Below the pieces are notes generated by a model. That model saw only the letters and a list, made by a program, of their open reading frames with translations. It made no database searches and was not told the DNA's origin. This document shows, in pieces, positions 27,320 through 36,433 of a stretch of 64,000 bases of DNA (position 1 is its first letter; every line of letters starts with the position of its first letter). Both the position numbers and the translations under genes were made by a program. The stretch covers positions 4,455,501-4,519,500 of the forward strand of contig NZ_FMHT01000003.1 in NCBI RefSeq assembly GCF_900091585.1. Direction: 5' to 3'. This DNA comes from Micromonospora nigra. GTDB taxonomy: Bacteria; Actinomycetota; Actinomycetes; Mycobacteriales; Micromonosporaceae.

Positions 27320-28027
27320 GTGAACAAGGCCGAGCTTATCGAGGCCCTCGCCGTTCGCCTGGGGGACCGGAAGACGGCGACGGCCGCGCTCGACGCGGTT
27401 CTCGCTGAGGTCCAGGCGGCGGTCACCAGGGGCGAGAAGGTGGCGATCACCGGTTTCGGAGCGTTCGAGAAGCGCGTACGGGGTGCACGAACAGCCCGCA
27501 ACCCCCGGACCGGCGAGGCGGTGAAGGTCAAGAAGACCTCCGTCCCGACCTTCCGTGCGGGTGCCGGATTCAAGGAGATGGTGGCCAGCGGCAAGGTGCC
27601 GAAGGCCACGGCGGCGGCGAAGAAGACCGCCACGGCCGCCGCCAAGACGACCGGGGCCAAGACGACCGGCGCGAAGGCGACCGGGGCCAAGACGACCGGG
27701 GCCAAGACGACCGGCGCGAAGGCGACCGGCGCGAAGGCCGCCGGCGCGGGGGCCAAGAAGACCACCGCGGCGAAGGCGACCAAGACGACCGCCGCGAAGA
27801 CCACGGCGACCAAGGCCGCCACCAAGAAGGCCGCCCCGGCGAAGACCGCCGCGGCGACCAAGACCGCCACGAAGAAGACCGCCCCGGCGAAGAAGAGCGC
27901 CGCGGCGAGCAAGACCGCCACGAAGAAGGCCGCCCCGGCGAAGAAGACCGCGGCGGCCAGCAAGAGCGCGGCGGCCAAGAAGTCGACTGCGAAGAAGTCG
28001 CCGGCGAAGAAGGCGTCCAAGCGCTGA
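27320..28027 (+). CDS. hupB: HU-family nucleoid protein with Lys/Ala-rich tail
   Basis: DNA-binding nucleoid protein of 235 residues. The GTG start at 27320 (GGGAGGAAG upstream) gives the HU fold (residues 1-92: [13 protein letters not shown], then [32 protein letters not shown] with the DNA-grasping arm). Residues about 97-235 are a histone-H1-like tail of Lys, Ala, Thr and Pro, including a run of [10 protein letters not shown] pentapeptides (about 110-140) and PAKK motifs. This HupB/Hlp/HupS architecture is typical of mycobacteria and other actinobacteria and binds DNA non-specifically. Upstream, an AT-rich TTTTTT stretch (27225-27230) probably lies in the promoter. Confidence 0.95.
   Translation: MNKAELIEALAVRLGDRKTATAALDAVLAEVQAAVTRGEKVAITGFGAFEKRVRGARTARNPRTGEAVKVKKTSVPTFRAGAGFKEMVASGKVPKATAAAKKTATAAAKTTGAKTTGAKATGAKTTGAKTTGAKATGAKAAGAGAKKTTAAKATKTTAAKTTATKAATKKAAPAKTAAATKTATKKTAPAKKSAAASKTATKKAAPAKKTAAASKSAAAKKSTAKKSPAKKASKR
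27647..27745. repeat. Pentacodon repeats inside hupB
   Basis: In-frame 15-bp repeats encoding Lys-(Thr/Ala)-Thr-Gly-Ala, at least seven near-identical copies. They are the kind of repeat that changes number by slippage, so the tail length may vary between strains. Confidence 0.8.
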
Positions 28028-28043
28028 CGGCAGCCGTACGACA

Positions 28044-28072
28044 GGGGCGCCCGCCACCACGGCGGGCGCCCC
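28044..28072 (+). terminator. Terminator after hupB
   Basis: A 12-bp perfect stem (GGGGCGCCCGCC, 28044-28055, with 28061-28072), a 5-nt loop and TCGTCGTT after it. Confidence 0.78.
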
Positions 28073-28165
28073 TCGTCGTTGCCGGCCCGGTGCGCCGGGA
28101 CGTTGACCGGCTCCGGGCCGGGCGGCCAGAATCGCCGCACCGCCCCCGGTGCTGAGGAGACGTCC

Positions 28166-30181
28166 GTGCTGCGCCACCGCCATTCCGGCACCCTCGCTCT
28201 CGCCCTCGGCGTCGTCGTGCTGGTCGACGTGCTGCGGGTGTTCCTGCCCTCGGTCATCACCATCTTCGGGCAGGCCGCCGCCACCCCGGCCGAGTTGCTC
28301 GGCGTGTTCGCGCTGGGTTGGTTCGTCCTGGCCTTCGCCGCCCCGCCGCTGGTCGCGAGGATCGGCGCCAGACCGGTGACGGTCGTCGCGGGGGCGGCGC
28401 TGGCCGGTGCGCGGCTGGCCCTCACGGCCGCGCCGGGCGGGCGCTGGCAGCTCTGGCTCGCCGCCGCCGGGCTGCTCGCCGGCCTGGTCTGGTTGGCCGG
28501 CAGCGCCGCCCGCACCGCCCGACCCGTGCCGGGCCTGGCGCTCGGGCTGGCCGCCGGGGCGCTGCTGCACACCGCACTCGCCACGCACGACCTGGTGTGG
28601 CGGGGCGGCTGGTTGGCGTGGACCGCCAGCGCGGCCCTGGTGGCCGCCTTCGTCGCCGGCCTGCCCGGCCCGCGACCCCAGCCCGACCCCCGTCCCCAGC
28701 CCGGCACGGGGCCGGGCTCCGGGCCGACCGTCACAGGGCCGGGATGCGGCCCGACCCTCTCGGGTCCGTTGTCCGGCCCGACCGTCACAGGCTCGGGTTC
28801 CGGCCCGACCGTCGCGGGGGCGGGGCGGGGTGCAGGCGGTGCGCGGGCGTGGATGGTGGCCGGGCCCGCGCTGCTGCTGGCCGGCATGCTGGCCCTGTCC
28901 CCGGCGGTCGCCGGGACCGCGATGTCGTACCTCCAGGGCCGCGCCGGCACCGGCGGTACGCCACTGTTCGCGCTGGCGCCGATGGCACCGGCGGTGGCGG
29001 TGTTCGTCGGGGGCGCGCTGACGCCGGTACGCGGCCGGTGGCGGCCGGTGCCCCCGGCCGTGCTGCTCGCCGGGACGCTGCTGGCCACCTACGGTCCGCC
29101 GAGACTGCTGGTCGTCGCCATGGTGCTGGCGGCTGCGGGGCTCGGCGGCTGCCTGGCCCTGCTCGACGAGCCGGCGGACGGCCGGCAGGCGCGGCCGGAG
29201 GCCGGCCGCCGGCGGGCGTACGCGGCCCTGGTCGGCATGCTCGGCTTCGCCGTCGCCACGGTGCTCCACTACGCCGCCTACGACCTCGGCTATCCCAACG
29301 GGTGGCTGCCGCCGGTCGTGGCCGCCCTGGTGGCCGTCGCCGCTCTGCGCACGCCGCCCACGGCGGGACGCGTCCGGGTCCTGCCCAGACTGGCGGTCAC
29401 CGCCGTGACCGTCCTCGTCGCCCTCGTCGCCACCGTCGGGCACGGGCCGTGGATGGTCATCGACAACCGGCCGGGGCCGCCCCGGCAGGTCCGGCTGGTG
29501 GCGTACAACATCCGGATGGGGTTCGGCCTCGACGGGCGGCTCGACCTCGACGCCCTCGCCCGCGCCGCCGGCCGCGCCGACGTGGTGGTGCTCAGCGAGG
29601 TGGACCGGGGTTGGCTGCTCAACGGCGGCCACGACACCCTGCACCTGCTGGCCGTACGCCTGGGGATGCCCTACGTCTTCGCGCCCGCCGCCGGCCCGCT
29701 CTGGGGCGACGCGGTGCTCAGCCGCTGGCCGGTGCGCGCCCCCCGGACCCGGGCGCTGCCGGCCGTGGGCGCGCCCACCGGCGCGCAGGCGCTCGCCGTC
29801 ACCGTGGACTTCAGCGCCGGGGTACGCCTCGCCGTGGTCGGCACCCACCTCCAGCCGCCACCGGACGGCGGCCCGGTGGCGCAGGCCCGCGCGGTCGCCG
29901 CCTTCGCCACCGGGTACGCCGCCGGGATGCCCCTGGTGGTCGCCGGGGACCTCAACACCGAGCCGGACGACCCGGCGTACGCCGAGTTCATCCGGGCCGG
30001 CCTGGTCGACGCGCTGGCGGCGGCCCGTCCGCTGCCCACCTCCCCGGCCGACGACCCGCGCGAGCAGATCGACCACGTCCTCGTCTCACCGGATCTCGGG
30101 GCGACCGATGCCGGGACGATCCCCGGCACGGCCAGCGACCACCTGCCGGTCGCGGTCACCCTGGCCCTGCCGGCCCGCTGA
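28166..30181 (+). CDS. Polytopic membrane protein with C-terminal EEP hydrolase domain
   Basis: A 671-residue protein from GTG 28166 (GAGGAGAC upstream). Residues 1-420 hold about 10-11 membrane helices, interrupted by a 60-residue Gly/Pro/Ser linker (about 167-230) built from imperfect SGPTVTG-like repeats. The last 250 residues are an endonuclease/exonuclease/phosphatase domain: AYNIRMGFGLDGR, the catalytic Glu in LSEVDRGW, VVAGDLNTEPDD and the DHVLVSPD...SDHLPVAVTL pair. The domain should face outside or in, depending on the helix count. Related to the shorter protein at 13636. Substrate unknown. Confidence 0.82.
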   Translation: MLRHRHSGTLALALGVVVLVDVLRVFLPSVITIFGQAAATPAELLGVFALGWFVLAFAAPPLVARIGARPVTVVAGAALAGARLALTAAPGGRWQLWLAAAGLLAGLVWLAGSAARTARPVPGLALGLAAGALLHTALATHDLVWRGGWLAWTASAALVAAFVAGLPGPRPQPDPRPQPGTGPGSGPTVTGPGCGPTLSGPLSGPTVTGSGSGPTVAGAGRGAGGARAWMVAGPALLLAGMLALSPAVAGTAMSYLQGRAGTGGTPLFALAPMAPAVAVFVGGALTPVRGRWRPVPPAVLLAGTLLATYGPPRLLVVAMVLAAAGLGGCLALLDEPADGRQARPEAGRRRAYAALVGMLGFAVATVLHYAAYDLGYPNGWLPPVVAALVAVAALRTPPTAGRVRVLPRLAVTAVTVLVALVATVGHGPWMVIDNRPGPPRQVRLVAYNIRMGFGLDGRLDLDALARAAGRADVVVLSEVDRGWLLNGGHDTLHLLAVRLGMPYVFAPAAGPLWGDAVLSRWPVRAPRTRALPAVGAPTGAQALAVTVDFSAGVRLAVVGTHLQPPPDGGPVAQARAVAAFATGYAAGMPLVVAGDLNTEPDDPAYAEFIRAGLVDALAAARPLPTSPADDPREQIDHVLVSPDLGATDAGTIPGTASDHLPVAVTLALPAR

Positions 30182-30228
30182 CCGGTCCGGGACCCGGCGG
30201 GGGCGTGCCGGCCGGCGGCGGCACGCGC

Positions 30229-30283
30229 GGGCCGGTCGTCCTTCGGGCCGGTCGTCCTTCGGGCCGGTCGTCCTCCGGGCCGG
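30229..30283. repeat. Tandem 16-bp repeats, 3.4 copies
   Basis: Head-to-tail units of GGGCCGGTCGTCCTTC (30229-30244, 30245-30260, 30261-30276 with one change) plus a partial copy. They fill the gap between the convergent EEP and mutT1 genes. Confidence 0.93.
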
Positions 30284-30296
30284 TGGGCGGCCGTAA

Positions 30297-31187
30297 TCAG
30301 AGGCGGTCGGCGGCGAGCAGGTGTTCCCCGGCGAAGGCCAGCAACCAGCCGCCGCCCTTGGGGGTGACGAAGTCGTCCGCCGCCTCGTGCGGGCCACCGG
30401 TCAGGTGCGCCAGCGCGCCCGGGATCACCTTTCCCTGGCTGCACACGACGGCCGGGTCACCCGCCGCCGCCAGCACCACCAGCCGGGCGGCGGCGGCCAG
30501 GGCCCGCTCCTCGGCCTGCTGCCCCGGCAGGGGTTCGTCCAGGTCGCCGTTCACCTCGATCGGCAGGTCGAGCAGCGCGGCGACCGGGTCGAGGGTCTGC
30601 ACGCAGCGGCGGGGCGACGCCGACAGCAGCCGGGTCGGACGCAGCAGCGCCACCAGCGGTGCCAGGCCCTCCGCCTGCGACCGGCCCCGCGCGTCGAGCG
30701 GACGCGCCCGGTCCGGACCCGTCCAGGTGCCGCGCCTGCCGGCTTGGGCGTGCCGCACCAGCGCCACCGTCGCGGTGACCGTCGGCAGCGCGGCGAAGGC
30801 CGCCAGCACCTCCGCGTCGTGCGGGTAGCTGACCAGCCGGACCGCCTCGTCCACCGGCAGCCAGCGCACGTCGTCGACCTCGGTGCCCGGTTGGAAGCCG
30901 CCGGTGCCGACCGCCCGCATCGACCAGAACTCGACCGTCTTGGGTCGGCCCTCGCTGTGGTAGTGGACGGTGGGCAGGCGCACCTGGGGCACGGCCTGCG
31001 CGTCGGCTTCCTCCGCGACCTCGCGGACGGCGGCGAGCAGCGGATGCTCACCCGGATCCAACTTGCCCTTCGGCAGCGACCAGTCGCCGTAGCGCGGCCG
31101 GTGCACCAGGCACACGTGGGCACCGTCGGCGTCGGCCGGGCGCCACACGACGCCCCCGGCCGCCCGGATCGCGGTCACGCCAGCCAC
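30297..31187 (-). CDS. mutT1: Nudix hydrolase fused to histidine phosphatase (MutT1 type)
   Basis: A 296-residue two-domain protein. Residues 1-135 are Nudix with the box GKLDPGEHPLLAAVREVAEEAD; residues about 140-296 are a phosphoglycerate-mutase-like phosphatase starting LVRHAQAGRRGTW with the catalytic His in RHA. This fusion is the mycobacterial MutT1 arrangement, which hydrolyses 8-oxo-dGTP to the diphosphate and also Ap4A-like dinucleotides. The second conserved phosphatase motif near the C-terminus is divergent. Followed on the same strand by no gene; 80 bp downstream of ppk in the minus direction, so possibly co-transcribed with it. Confidence 0.9.
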   Translation of the reverse strand: MAGVTAIRAAGGVVWRPADADGAHVCLVHRPRYGDWSLPKGKLDPGEHPLLAAVREVAEEADAQAVPQVRLPTVHYHSEGRPKTVEFWSMRAVGTGGFQPGTEVDDVRWLPVDEAVRLVSYPHDAEVLAAFAALPTVTATVALVRHAQAGRRGTWTGPDRARPLDARGRSQAEGLAPLVALLRPTRLLSASPRRCVQTLDPVAALLDLPIEVNGDLDEPLPGQQAEERALAAAARLVVLAAAGDPAVVCSQGKVIPGALAHLTGGPHEAADDFVTPKGGGWLLAFAGEHLLAADRL

Positions 31188-31267
31188 CGGGTGGGGCGGG
31201 GACGGCGGCCGGCGCGGTGCCGGGCGTCGGGGAAGGCAGCCATCTCGTCAGCCTATGTCCCGCCCGC

Positions 31268-33562
31268 TCATCCGGCCGTGCCACCGACGCGACGCAGCAG
31301 CAACTCCTGGAGGTCGGCCAACGGGGCCTCGCCGGTGCCGGTGCGGCGGGTCCAGGTGCCGTCGGAGGCCAGCTCGAACGCGTCCACGTCGGGACTCATC
31401 GCGGCGGTCAGCACGTGGTCCAGCTCGGCCCGGGCCACCGGGTCGGTCACCTGCACCAGCGCCTCGACCCGACGGTCCAGGTTGCGGTGCATCAGGTCGG
31501 CCGAGCCGATCCAGAACTCCGCGTCGCCGTTGTTGCCGAACCGGAACACCCGCGAGTGTTCCAGGAACCGGCCGAGGATCGATCGGATCCGGATGTTCTC
31601 CGACAGCCCCGGCACTCCCGGCCGCAGCGTGCACATGCCGCGGATCATCAGGTCGACGTGCACCCCGGCCCGGGAGGCCCGGTACAGCGCGTCGACGATC
31701 TCCTCGTCGACCAGCGAGTTCACCTTGACCTGCACCAGCCCCGGCATCCCCAGCCGCACGTGGGCGATCTCCCGGTCGATCCGCTCGACCAACCCGCTGC
31801 GGATGCCCTGCGGTGCCACCAGCAGCCGCCGGAACGCCGTCTGTCGGCTGTACCCGGTGAGCACGTTGAACAGGTCGGTCAGGTCGGCCCCGATCTCCGG
31901 GTCGGCGGTGAGCATGCCGAAGTCCTCGTAGAGCCGGGCGGTCTTCGGGTGGTAGTTGCCCGTGCCGATGTGGCAGTACCGGCGGATCTGGTTGCCCTCC
32001 TGGCGGACCACCAGGGCCGTCTTGCAGTGGGTCTTGAGCCCCACCAGGCCGTACACGACATGGCAGCCGGCCCGTTCCAGGGTGCGCGCCCAGCCGATGT
32101 TGGCGACCTCGTCGAAGCGGGCCTTCAGCTCGACCAGCACCACCACCTGCTTGCCGGCGGCGGCGGCGTCGACCAGCGCGTCGACGATCGGGGAGTCACC
32201 GCTGGTGCGGTAGAGGGTCTGCTTGATGGCGAGCACGTTCGGGTCGGCGGCGGCCTGCTCGACGAAGCGCTGCACGCTGGTCGCGAACGAGTGGTAGGGG
32301 TGGTGCACGAGGATGTCCCCGTCGCGCAGCGTGGCGAAGACGCTGCGCGGCACCTCCCCCTCGGCGAGGCGCGGGTGGGTGGCCGGCACGAACGGCGGAT
32401 CCTTCAGGTCGGGCCGGTCGGCCTCGCCGTAGAGCTGCCACAGGGCGGACAGGTCGAGCAGCCCGCGCACCCGCAGCACGTCCTGGGCGTTCATGTCCAG
32501 TTCGCGGACGAGCAGTTCCAGCATGTGGTCGGAGATGGAGGCGGCCACCTCCAGGCGCACCGGCGGGCCGAACCGACGCCGCGCCAGCTCGCGTTCCAGC
32601 GCCTGGAGCAGATCCTCGTCGCGGTCCTCGTCGACCTCCACCTCGGCGTTGCGGGTCACCCGGAACAGGTGGCACTCCACCACCTGCATGCCGGAGAACA
32701 ACTGCCCCAGGTGCACCGAGATGAGGTCCTCCACGGGCAGCACCCGCACGCCGGGCTGGTCCCGGTCGACCCGCACGAACCGGGGCACGTTGTTGGGCAC
32801 CTTCACCCGGGCGAACAGCTCCGAGCCGCCGTCGGGGTCGCGTACCGACACCGCCAGGTTCAACGACCGGCCCGAGATGTACGGGAAGGGGTGCGCCGGG
32901 TCCACCGCGAGGGGGGTGAGCACCGGGAAGATCTGCTCGCGGAAGTAGGTGCGCAGCCGCTCCCGCTCGGCGTCGCCCAGATCGGACCAGCGCAGCACGC
33001 GGATGTCCTCGGCGGCCAGCCGGGGCAGCACGTCGTCGACGAAGCAGGCGGCGTGCCGGGCCACCAGCGCGGCGGCCTTCTCCGAGACGAGGTCGAGCTG
33101 GGTGCGCAGGGGCATCCGGTCGCCGCCGCGCACGGGCAGGCCCGCCTGGAGGCGTCGCTTCAACCCGGCGACCCGCACCATGTAGAACTCGTCGAGGTTG
33201 CTGGCGAAGATGGCCAGGAACTTCGCCCGTTCCAGCAGCGGCGTACGCCGGTCCTCGGCCAGGGCGAGCACCCGGGCGTTGAAGTCGAGCCACGACAGCT
33301 CCCGGTTGAGGAATCTGTCCTCGGGCAACGGTGCGGCCGGGGAAGCGTCCGGGGCGGGTTCGTCCGCCGGATCCGGATCCGGGTCCAGGACCTCCTCCAG
33401 ACCGGCGGAGGCCGCTGCCGGGTCGGTGCCGGCCCGGTCGACGCGGTCGAGGGCCGGCCGGAACCGTCCGTCGGCGCCCCGGGGGCGGGTGCCGTTGCGA
33501 CGGACCCCCGGGTCGGCGGTGGTGGTGGGCTGGTCGGCGGGGTGTTCGCGAGGGGTGCTCAC
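31268..33562 (-). CDS. ppk: Polyphosphate kinase 1
   Basis: Makes polyphosphate from ATP reversibly. The 764-residue protein has an N-terminal extension of about 70 Pro/Asp-rich residues, then the N domain starting [21 protein letters not shown], the head domain, and two phospholipase-D-like C domains with the autophosphorylated His in [13 protein letters not shown] and a second set near [18 protein letters not shown]. Length is at the long end of PPK1. GTG start 33562 falls where a leaderless transcript would begin from the -10 GATTAT (33575-33570). A PHO-box-like repeat lies just upstream. Confidence 0.96.
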   Translation of the reverse strand: MSTPREHPADQPTTTADPGVRRNGTRPRGADGRFRPALDRVDRAGTDPAAASAGLEEVLDPDPDPADEPAPDASPAAPLPEDRFLNRELSWLDFNARVLALAEDRRTPLLERAKFLAIFASNLDEFYMVRVAGLKRRLQAGLPVRGGDRMPLRTQLDLVSEKAAALVARHAACFVDDVLPRLAAEDIRVLRWSDLGDAERERLRTYFREQIFPVLTPLAVDPAHPFPYISGRSLNLAVSVRDPDGGSELFARVKVPNNVPRFVRVDRDQPGVRVLPVEDLISVHLGQLFSGMQVVECHLFRVTRNAEVEVDEDRDEDLLQALERELARRRFGPPVRLEVAASISDHMLELLVRELDMNAQDVLRVRGLLDLSALWQLYGEADRPDLKDPPFVPATHPRLAEGEVPRSVFATLRDGDILVHHPYHSFATSVQRFVEQAAADPNVLAIKQTLYRTSGDSPIVDALVDAAAAGKQVVVLVELKARFDEVANIGWARTLERAGCHVVYGLVGLKTHCKTALVVRQEGNQIRRYCHIGTGNYHPKTARLYEDFGMLTADPEIGADLTDLFNVLTGYSRQTAFRRLLVAPQGIRSGLVERIDREIAHVRLGMPGLVQVKVNSLVDEEIVDALYRASRAGVHVDLMIRGMCTLRPGVPGLSENIRIRSILGRFLEHSRVFRFGNNGDAEFWIGSADLMHRNLDRRVEALVQVTDPVARAELDHVLTAAMSPDVDAFELASDGTWTRRTGTGEAPLADLQELLLRRVGGTAG

Positions 33563-33580
33563 CCCCTCATAATCACCCGA

Positions 33581-33602
33581 TCCGGGTTAACGCAATCTGA
33601 AC
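33581..33602 (-). promoter_or_regulatory. PHO-box-like direct repeats upstream of ppk
   Basis: On the ppk strand two adjacent 11-bp units read GTTCAGATTGC (33602-33592) and GTTAACCCGGA (33591-33581). Streptomyces PhoP binds 11-bp direct repeats of the form GTTCACC-like, and ppk is a known PhoP target there. The repeats cover the -35 position of the GATTAT -10 (33575-33570), the usual place for PhoP activation. Only two units and imperfect, so moderate confidence. Confidence 0.5.
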
Positions 33603-33616
33603 TTGGGGGTCTCGGA

Positions 33617-33823
33617 TCAGCCCATGGTCGGCAATGTCACCCGCACGACCGTCCCGTCGGCGTCGGTGTCGACCCGGACCCGCTGGCCCAGTCGCAACAG
33701 GCGCAGCCCCGAGGCGTCGAACGCCGGAGCGGGGAAGGACAGCTCGGTGCCGTCGTCGAGCAGCAGCGTGCCGCTGCGGGTCGAGGCGTCGTAGGTGGCC
33801 ACCGTGCCCTGCATGCCCAGCAC
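33617..33823 (-). CDS. Small OB-fold-like protein, 68 aa
   Basis: A short protein: GTVATYDASTRSGTLLLDDGTELSFPAPAFDASGLRLLRLGQRVRVDTDADGTVVRVTLP. The alternating strands and the G-T/V-ATYD pattern resemble a cold-shock-type barrel, but the RNA-binding aromatics (FGF, FVH) are missing, so I would not call it CspA. ATG at 33823 or the next ATG 9 bp later. Small proteins of this type commonly lie beside cofC and ppk in actinobacteria. Function unknown. Confidence 0.7.
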   Translation of the reverse strand: MLGMQGTVATYDASTRSGTLLLDDGTELSFPAPAFDASGLRLLRLGQRVRVDTDADGTVVRVTLPTMG

Positions 33824-33841
33824 CGTACACCGGCGGGGCGG

Positions 33842-33895
33842 TCAGCCGGCGGTGGAGCCGGCCCGGGTGCTCAGCCGGCGGTGGAGCCGGCCCGG
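33842..33895. repeat. Direct repeat, 25 bp x 2, over the cofC stop codon
   Basis: A 25-bp sequence beginning TCAGCCGGCGGTGGAGCC occurs at 33842-33866 and again at 33871-33895. The second copy contains the cofC stop codon and last codons, so the end of the gene is duplicated just past its stop. Confidence 0.93.
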
Positions 33896-34527
33896 TTCTC
33901 GGCCGCCACCAGCGCCGCCGTGCGCGGGCCCAGACCGAGCCGGACCGCCGCCGCGAGGTCGTCGGGGGTGTCCACGTCGCGGCGCAGGCTCGGCCAGTCG
34001 CCGGCCAGCCGCCGCGCCCCGCTGGCGGCATGCGCCTCCGCCGAGCCCACGCCGAAGCGCGGATCGAGAGGTACGCCGGGCGGCGCGGCCAGCAGCACGG
34101 TGCCGCAGCCGGGGGCGTCGGCCACGAAACCGCGTACGCCGGGCGGGCCGGTCCGGGCCGCGCGCAGCGCCGCCGCCAACTCGGCGGGACGCAGCGCGGG
34201 CAGGTCGGCGGTGAGCCCGGCCACCCAACTGTCGCCGGCGGCCGACGCGCCGCGCCGGAACGCGGCGTTCAGGCCCGCGCGGGGAATGTCCGGCACCACC
34301 CGCGCGCCCGCGGCGCGGGCGGCGGCGACAGCCAGCGGGTCGTCGGTGACCACCAGCACCTCCGTCACGGCGGGGCAGGACCGCACCGCGTGGAGGGTGT
34401 CGGTGGCCAGGGCGAGGGCCAGGGCCTCGTGGGGTACGCGCGGCAGCGCCCCCCGCAACCGGCTCTTCGCGGCGGTGAGGTGCTTGATCGGCACCACCGC
34501 GGTCCATGGCTGGCTCACGCCCGTCAT
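33871..34527 (-). CDS. cofC: 2-phospho-L-lactate/phosphoenolpyruvate guanylyltransferase
   Basis: CofC (FbiD) activates phospholactate or phosphoenolpyruvate with GTP for coenzyme F420 synthesis. The 218-residue protein has the nucleotidyltransferase start VVPIKHLTAAKSRLRGAL, the metal-binding Asp in LTADLPALRPAEL and ESSP-region equivalents FGVGSAEAHAASGARRL, with RRDVDTPDDLAAAV near the end. Size and motifs match. Whether it prefers phospholactate or PEP is not visible. A strong actinobacterial marker; fbiA, fbiB and fbiC are outside the window. The coding 3' end is part of a tandem duplication. Confidence 0.92.
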   Translation of the reverse strand: MTGVSQPWTAVVPIKHLTAAKSRLRGALPRVPHEALALALATDTLHAVRSCPAVTEVLVVTDDPLAVAAARAAGARVVPDIPRAGLNAAFRRGASAAGDSWVAGLTADLPALRPAELAAALRAARTGPPGVRGFVADAPGCGTVLLAAPPGVPLDPRFGVGSAEAHAASGARRLAGDWPSLRRDVDTPDDLAAAVRLGLGPRTAALVAAENRAGSTAG

Positions 34528-34645
34528 CCTGCCAGCCGCGGGGCGGTACCCTCACTGGCCGTACCAGGGGCGAGCAGGCATGATTTCGCTGCGGGTGTGA
34601 CCGGGCTCGCCCGGTGGGCAGGTCGGGGCGGTACGAGGAGGCGCG

Positions 34646-35377
34646 GTGACACGGCGGAGGCTGGGTTTCTGGCAACGGTTCGCCGTGGTGCTGATCAAGC
34701 CGGTGATGACCGTCTGGACCCGACGCACCTGGCGCGGCATGGAGCACCTGCCGCGCACCGGCGGCGTGATCATCGTGCCGAACCACATCTCCCACGCCGA
34801 CCCGCTGGTCTCGGCGCACTTCGTCTACGACGCCGGCCGGTGGCCCCGGTTCCTGGGCAAGGCCAGCGTGTTCCGCGTGCCGGTGATCGGCTGGATCCTG
34901 CACCGCTGCCGGCAGATCCCCGTCGAACGGGGCACCGCTGACGCGGTCAAGTCGCTGGACACCCTGATCGAGGCGCTCGCCGAGGGCGGGGCGGTGGTGA
35001 TCTACCCCGAGGGCACCACCACGCGGGAACCCGGGATGTGGCCCATGCGGGGCAAGACCGGGGCCGCCCGGCTCGCGTTGACCACGGGCGCGCCGGTGGT
35101 GCCGGTGGCGATGTGGGGCCCCGAGAAGATCTTCGACCCCCGGACGGCCCGGCTGAACCCGCGTCCGCGCATTCCGGTGACAGTCGTCGCCGGCCCGCCG
35201 GTCGACCTGAGCCGGTGGGCCGGCGCGGAGCCGAGCCGGCAGGTGCTGGAGGAGATGACCGACGCGATCATGCTGCGGCTGCGGGACCTGCTCGCCGAGA
35301 TCCGCGGCGGCACCCCGCCGCCGTTGTGGGAGCGTCCCGGCCGGGGTCGGGAACAGCGCCCGGAGGCGGCGGCATGA
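34646..35377 (+). CDS. plsC: 1-acyl-sn-glycerol-3-phosphate acyltransferase
   Basis: Acylates lysophosphatidic acid in phospholipid synthesis. The 243-residue protein has one N-terminal hydrophobic segment, the HX4D catalytic motif NHISHAD (His-Asp), and the substrate-binding EGTTTR motif, with [11 protein letters not shown] further on. GTG start 34646 follows GAGGCGCG. The gap to gpsA is 52 bp; the pair makes and uses glycerol-3-phosphate and is a common actinobacterial neighbourhood. Confidence 0.93.
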   Translation: MTRRRLGFWQRFAVVLIKPVMTVWTRRTWRGMEHLPRTGGVIIVPNHISHADPLVSAHFVYDAGRWPRFLGKASVFRVPVIGWILHRCRQIPVERGTADAVKSLDTLIEALAEGGAVVIYPEGTTTREPGMWPMRGKTGAARLALTTGAPVVPVAMWGPEKIFDPRTARLNPRPRIPVTVVAGPPVDLSRWAGAEPSRQVLEEMTDAIMLRLRDLLAEIRGGTPPPLWERPGRGREQRPEAAA

Positions 35378-35429
35378 TCGGGTCGGTGGCCGGGCCCGGT
35401 GGGGCGTTCGAGGGTGGAGGGGTGAGGGC

Positions 35430-36428
35430 ATGAGCGGGCACGTCGCGGTCCTGGGGGCCGGCTCGTGGGGGACGGCGTTCGCCAAGATCCTCGCCGACGC
35501 CGGCCGGGACGTCACCGTCTGGGCCCGTCGGCAGCAGGTGGCCGAGGTGTTGCGGGCGCAGCGGCGCAACCCCGAGTACCTGCCCGACCTGGTGCTGCCG
35601 CAGCGGGTCACGGCCACCGGGGACGCCGCCGAGGCGATCTCCGGTGCCGAGCTGGTGGTGCTGGCCGTGCCCTCGCAGACCCTGCGCGGCAACCTCGCCG
35701 AGTGGGCCGGGCACCTGCACCCGGACGCCACGCTGGTGTCGCTGATGAAGGGCATCGAGCTGGGCACGACGAAGCGGATGAGCGAGGTGATCGTCGAGAC
35801 CGCCGGGGTGGCGGCGGACCGCGTCGTCGTGGTCTCCGGCCCGAACCTGGCTCCCGAGATCGCCGCCGAGCAACCGGCCGCCACGGTCGTGGCGTGCACC
35901 GACGTCGACCGGGCCACCCTCGTGCAGAACGCCGTCACCACGCCGTACTTCCGGCCGTACACCAACGACGACGTGATCGGCTGTGAACTGGGCGGGGCGG
36001 TCAAGAACGTGATCGCCCTGGCGTACGGCATCGCCACCGCCATGGGTTTCGGTCACAACACCCGGGCGATGCTCGTCACCCGGGGACTCGCCGAGACCGC
36101 CCGGCTGGGGGTGGCGCTCGGTGCCGACCCGCTGACCTTCGCCGGCCTGGCGGGCATGGGCGACCTGGTCGCCTCCTGCTCGTCGCCGTCGGCCCGTAAC
36201 CGCACCTTCGGCGAGCACCTGGGCCGGGGCGCGACCCTGGAGGAGGCCCGGGTCGCCACCCGGCAGACCGCCGAGGGGGTCAAGAGCGCCCTGGCGATCC
36301 GCGACCTGGCCCGCGCGCACGGCGTGGAGATGCCGATCACCGAACAGGTCGAGCTGGTCTGCCACGAGGGCGTCGACCCCCGACGGGCCGTCCAGGCGTT
36401 GATGAGCCGCACCACGAAGCCGGAGTGA
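35430..36428 (+). CDS. gpsA: Glycerol-3-phosphate dehydrogenase [NAD(P)+]
   Basis: Reduces dihydroxyacetone phosphate to glycerol-3-phosphate for phospholipids. The 332-residue protein has the N-terminal nucleotide loop [17 protein letters not shown] and the catalytic Lys in [14 protein letters not shown] (about residue 191). It ends 5 bp before the next gene, so is probably translated from the same message. Confidence 0.96.
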   Translation: MSGHVAVLGAGSWGTAFAKILADAGRDVTVWARRQQVAEVLRAQRRNPEYLPDLVLPQRVTATGDAAEAISGAELVVLAVPSQTLRGNLAEWAGHLHPDATLVSLMKGIELGTTKRMSEVIVETAGVAADRVVVVSGPNLAPEIAAEQPAATVVACTDVDRATLVQNAVTTPYFRPYTNDDVIGCELGGAVKNVIALAYGIATAMGFGHNTRAMLVTRGLAETARLGVALGADPLTFAGLAGMGDLVASCSSPSARNRTFGEHLGRGATLEEARVATRQTAEGVKSALAIRDLARAHGVEMPITEQVELVCHEGVDPRRAVQALMSRTTKPE

Positions 36429-36433
36429 GGGAC

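Noticed and set aside
25925..30076. A 1383-codon frame on the minus strand across leuC, leuD and hupB
   Set aside because: A shadow frame in GC-rich coding DNA; it runs antisense to well-supported genes and has repeat-like composition.
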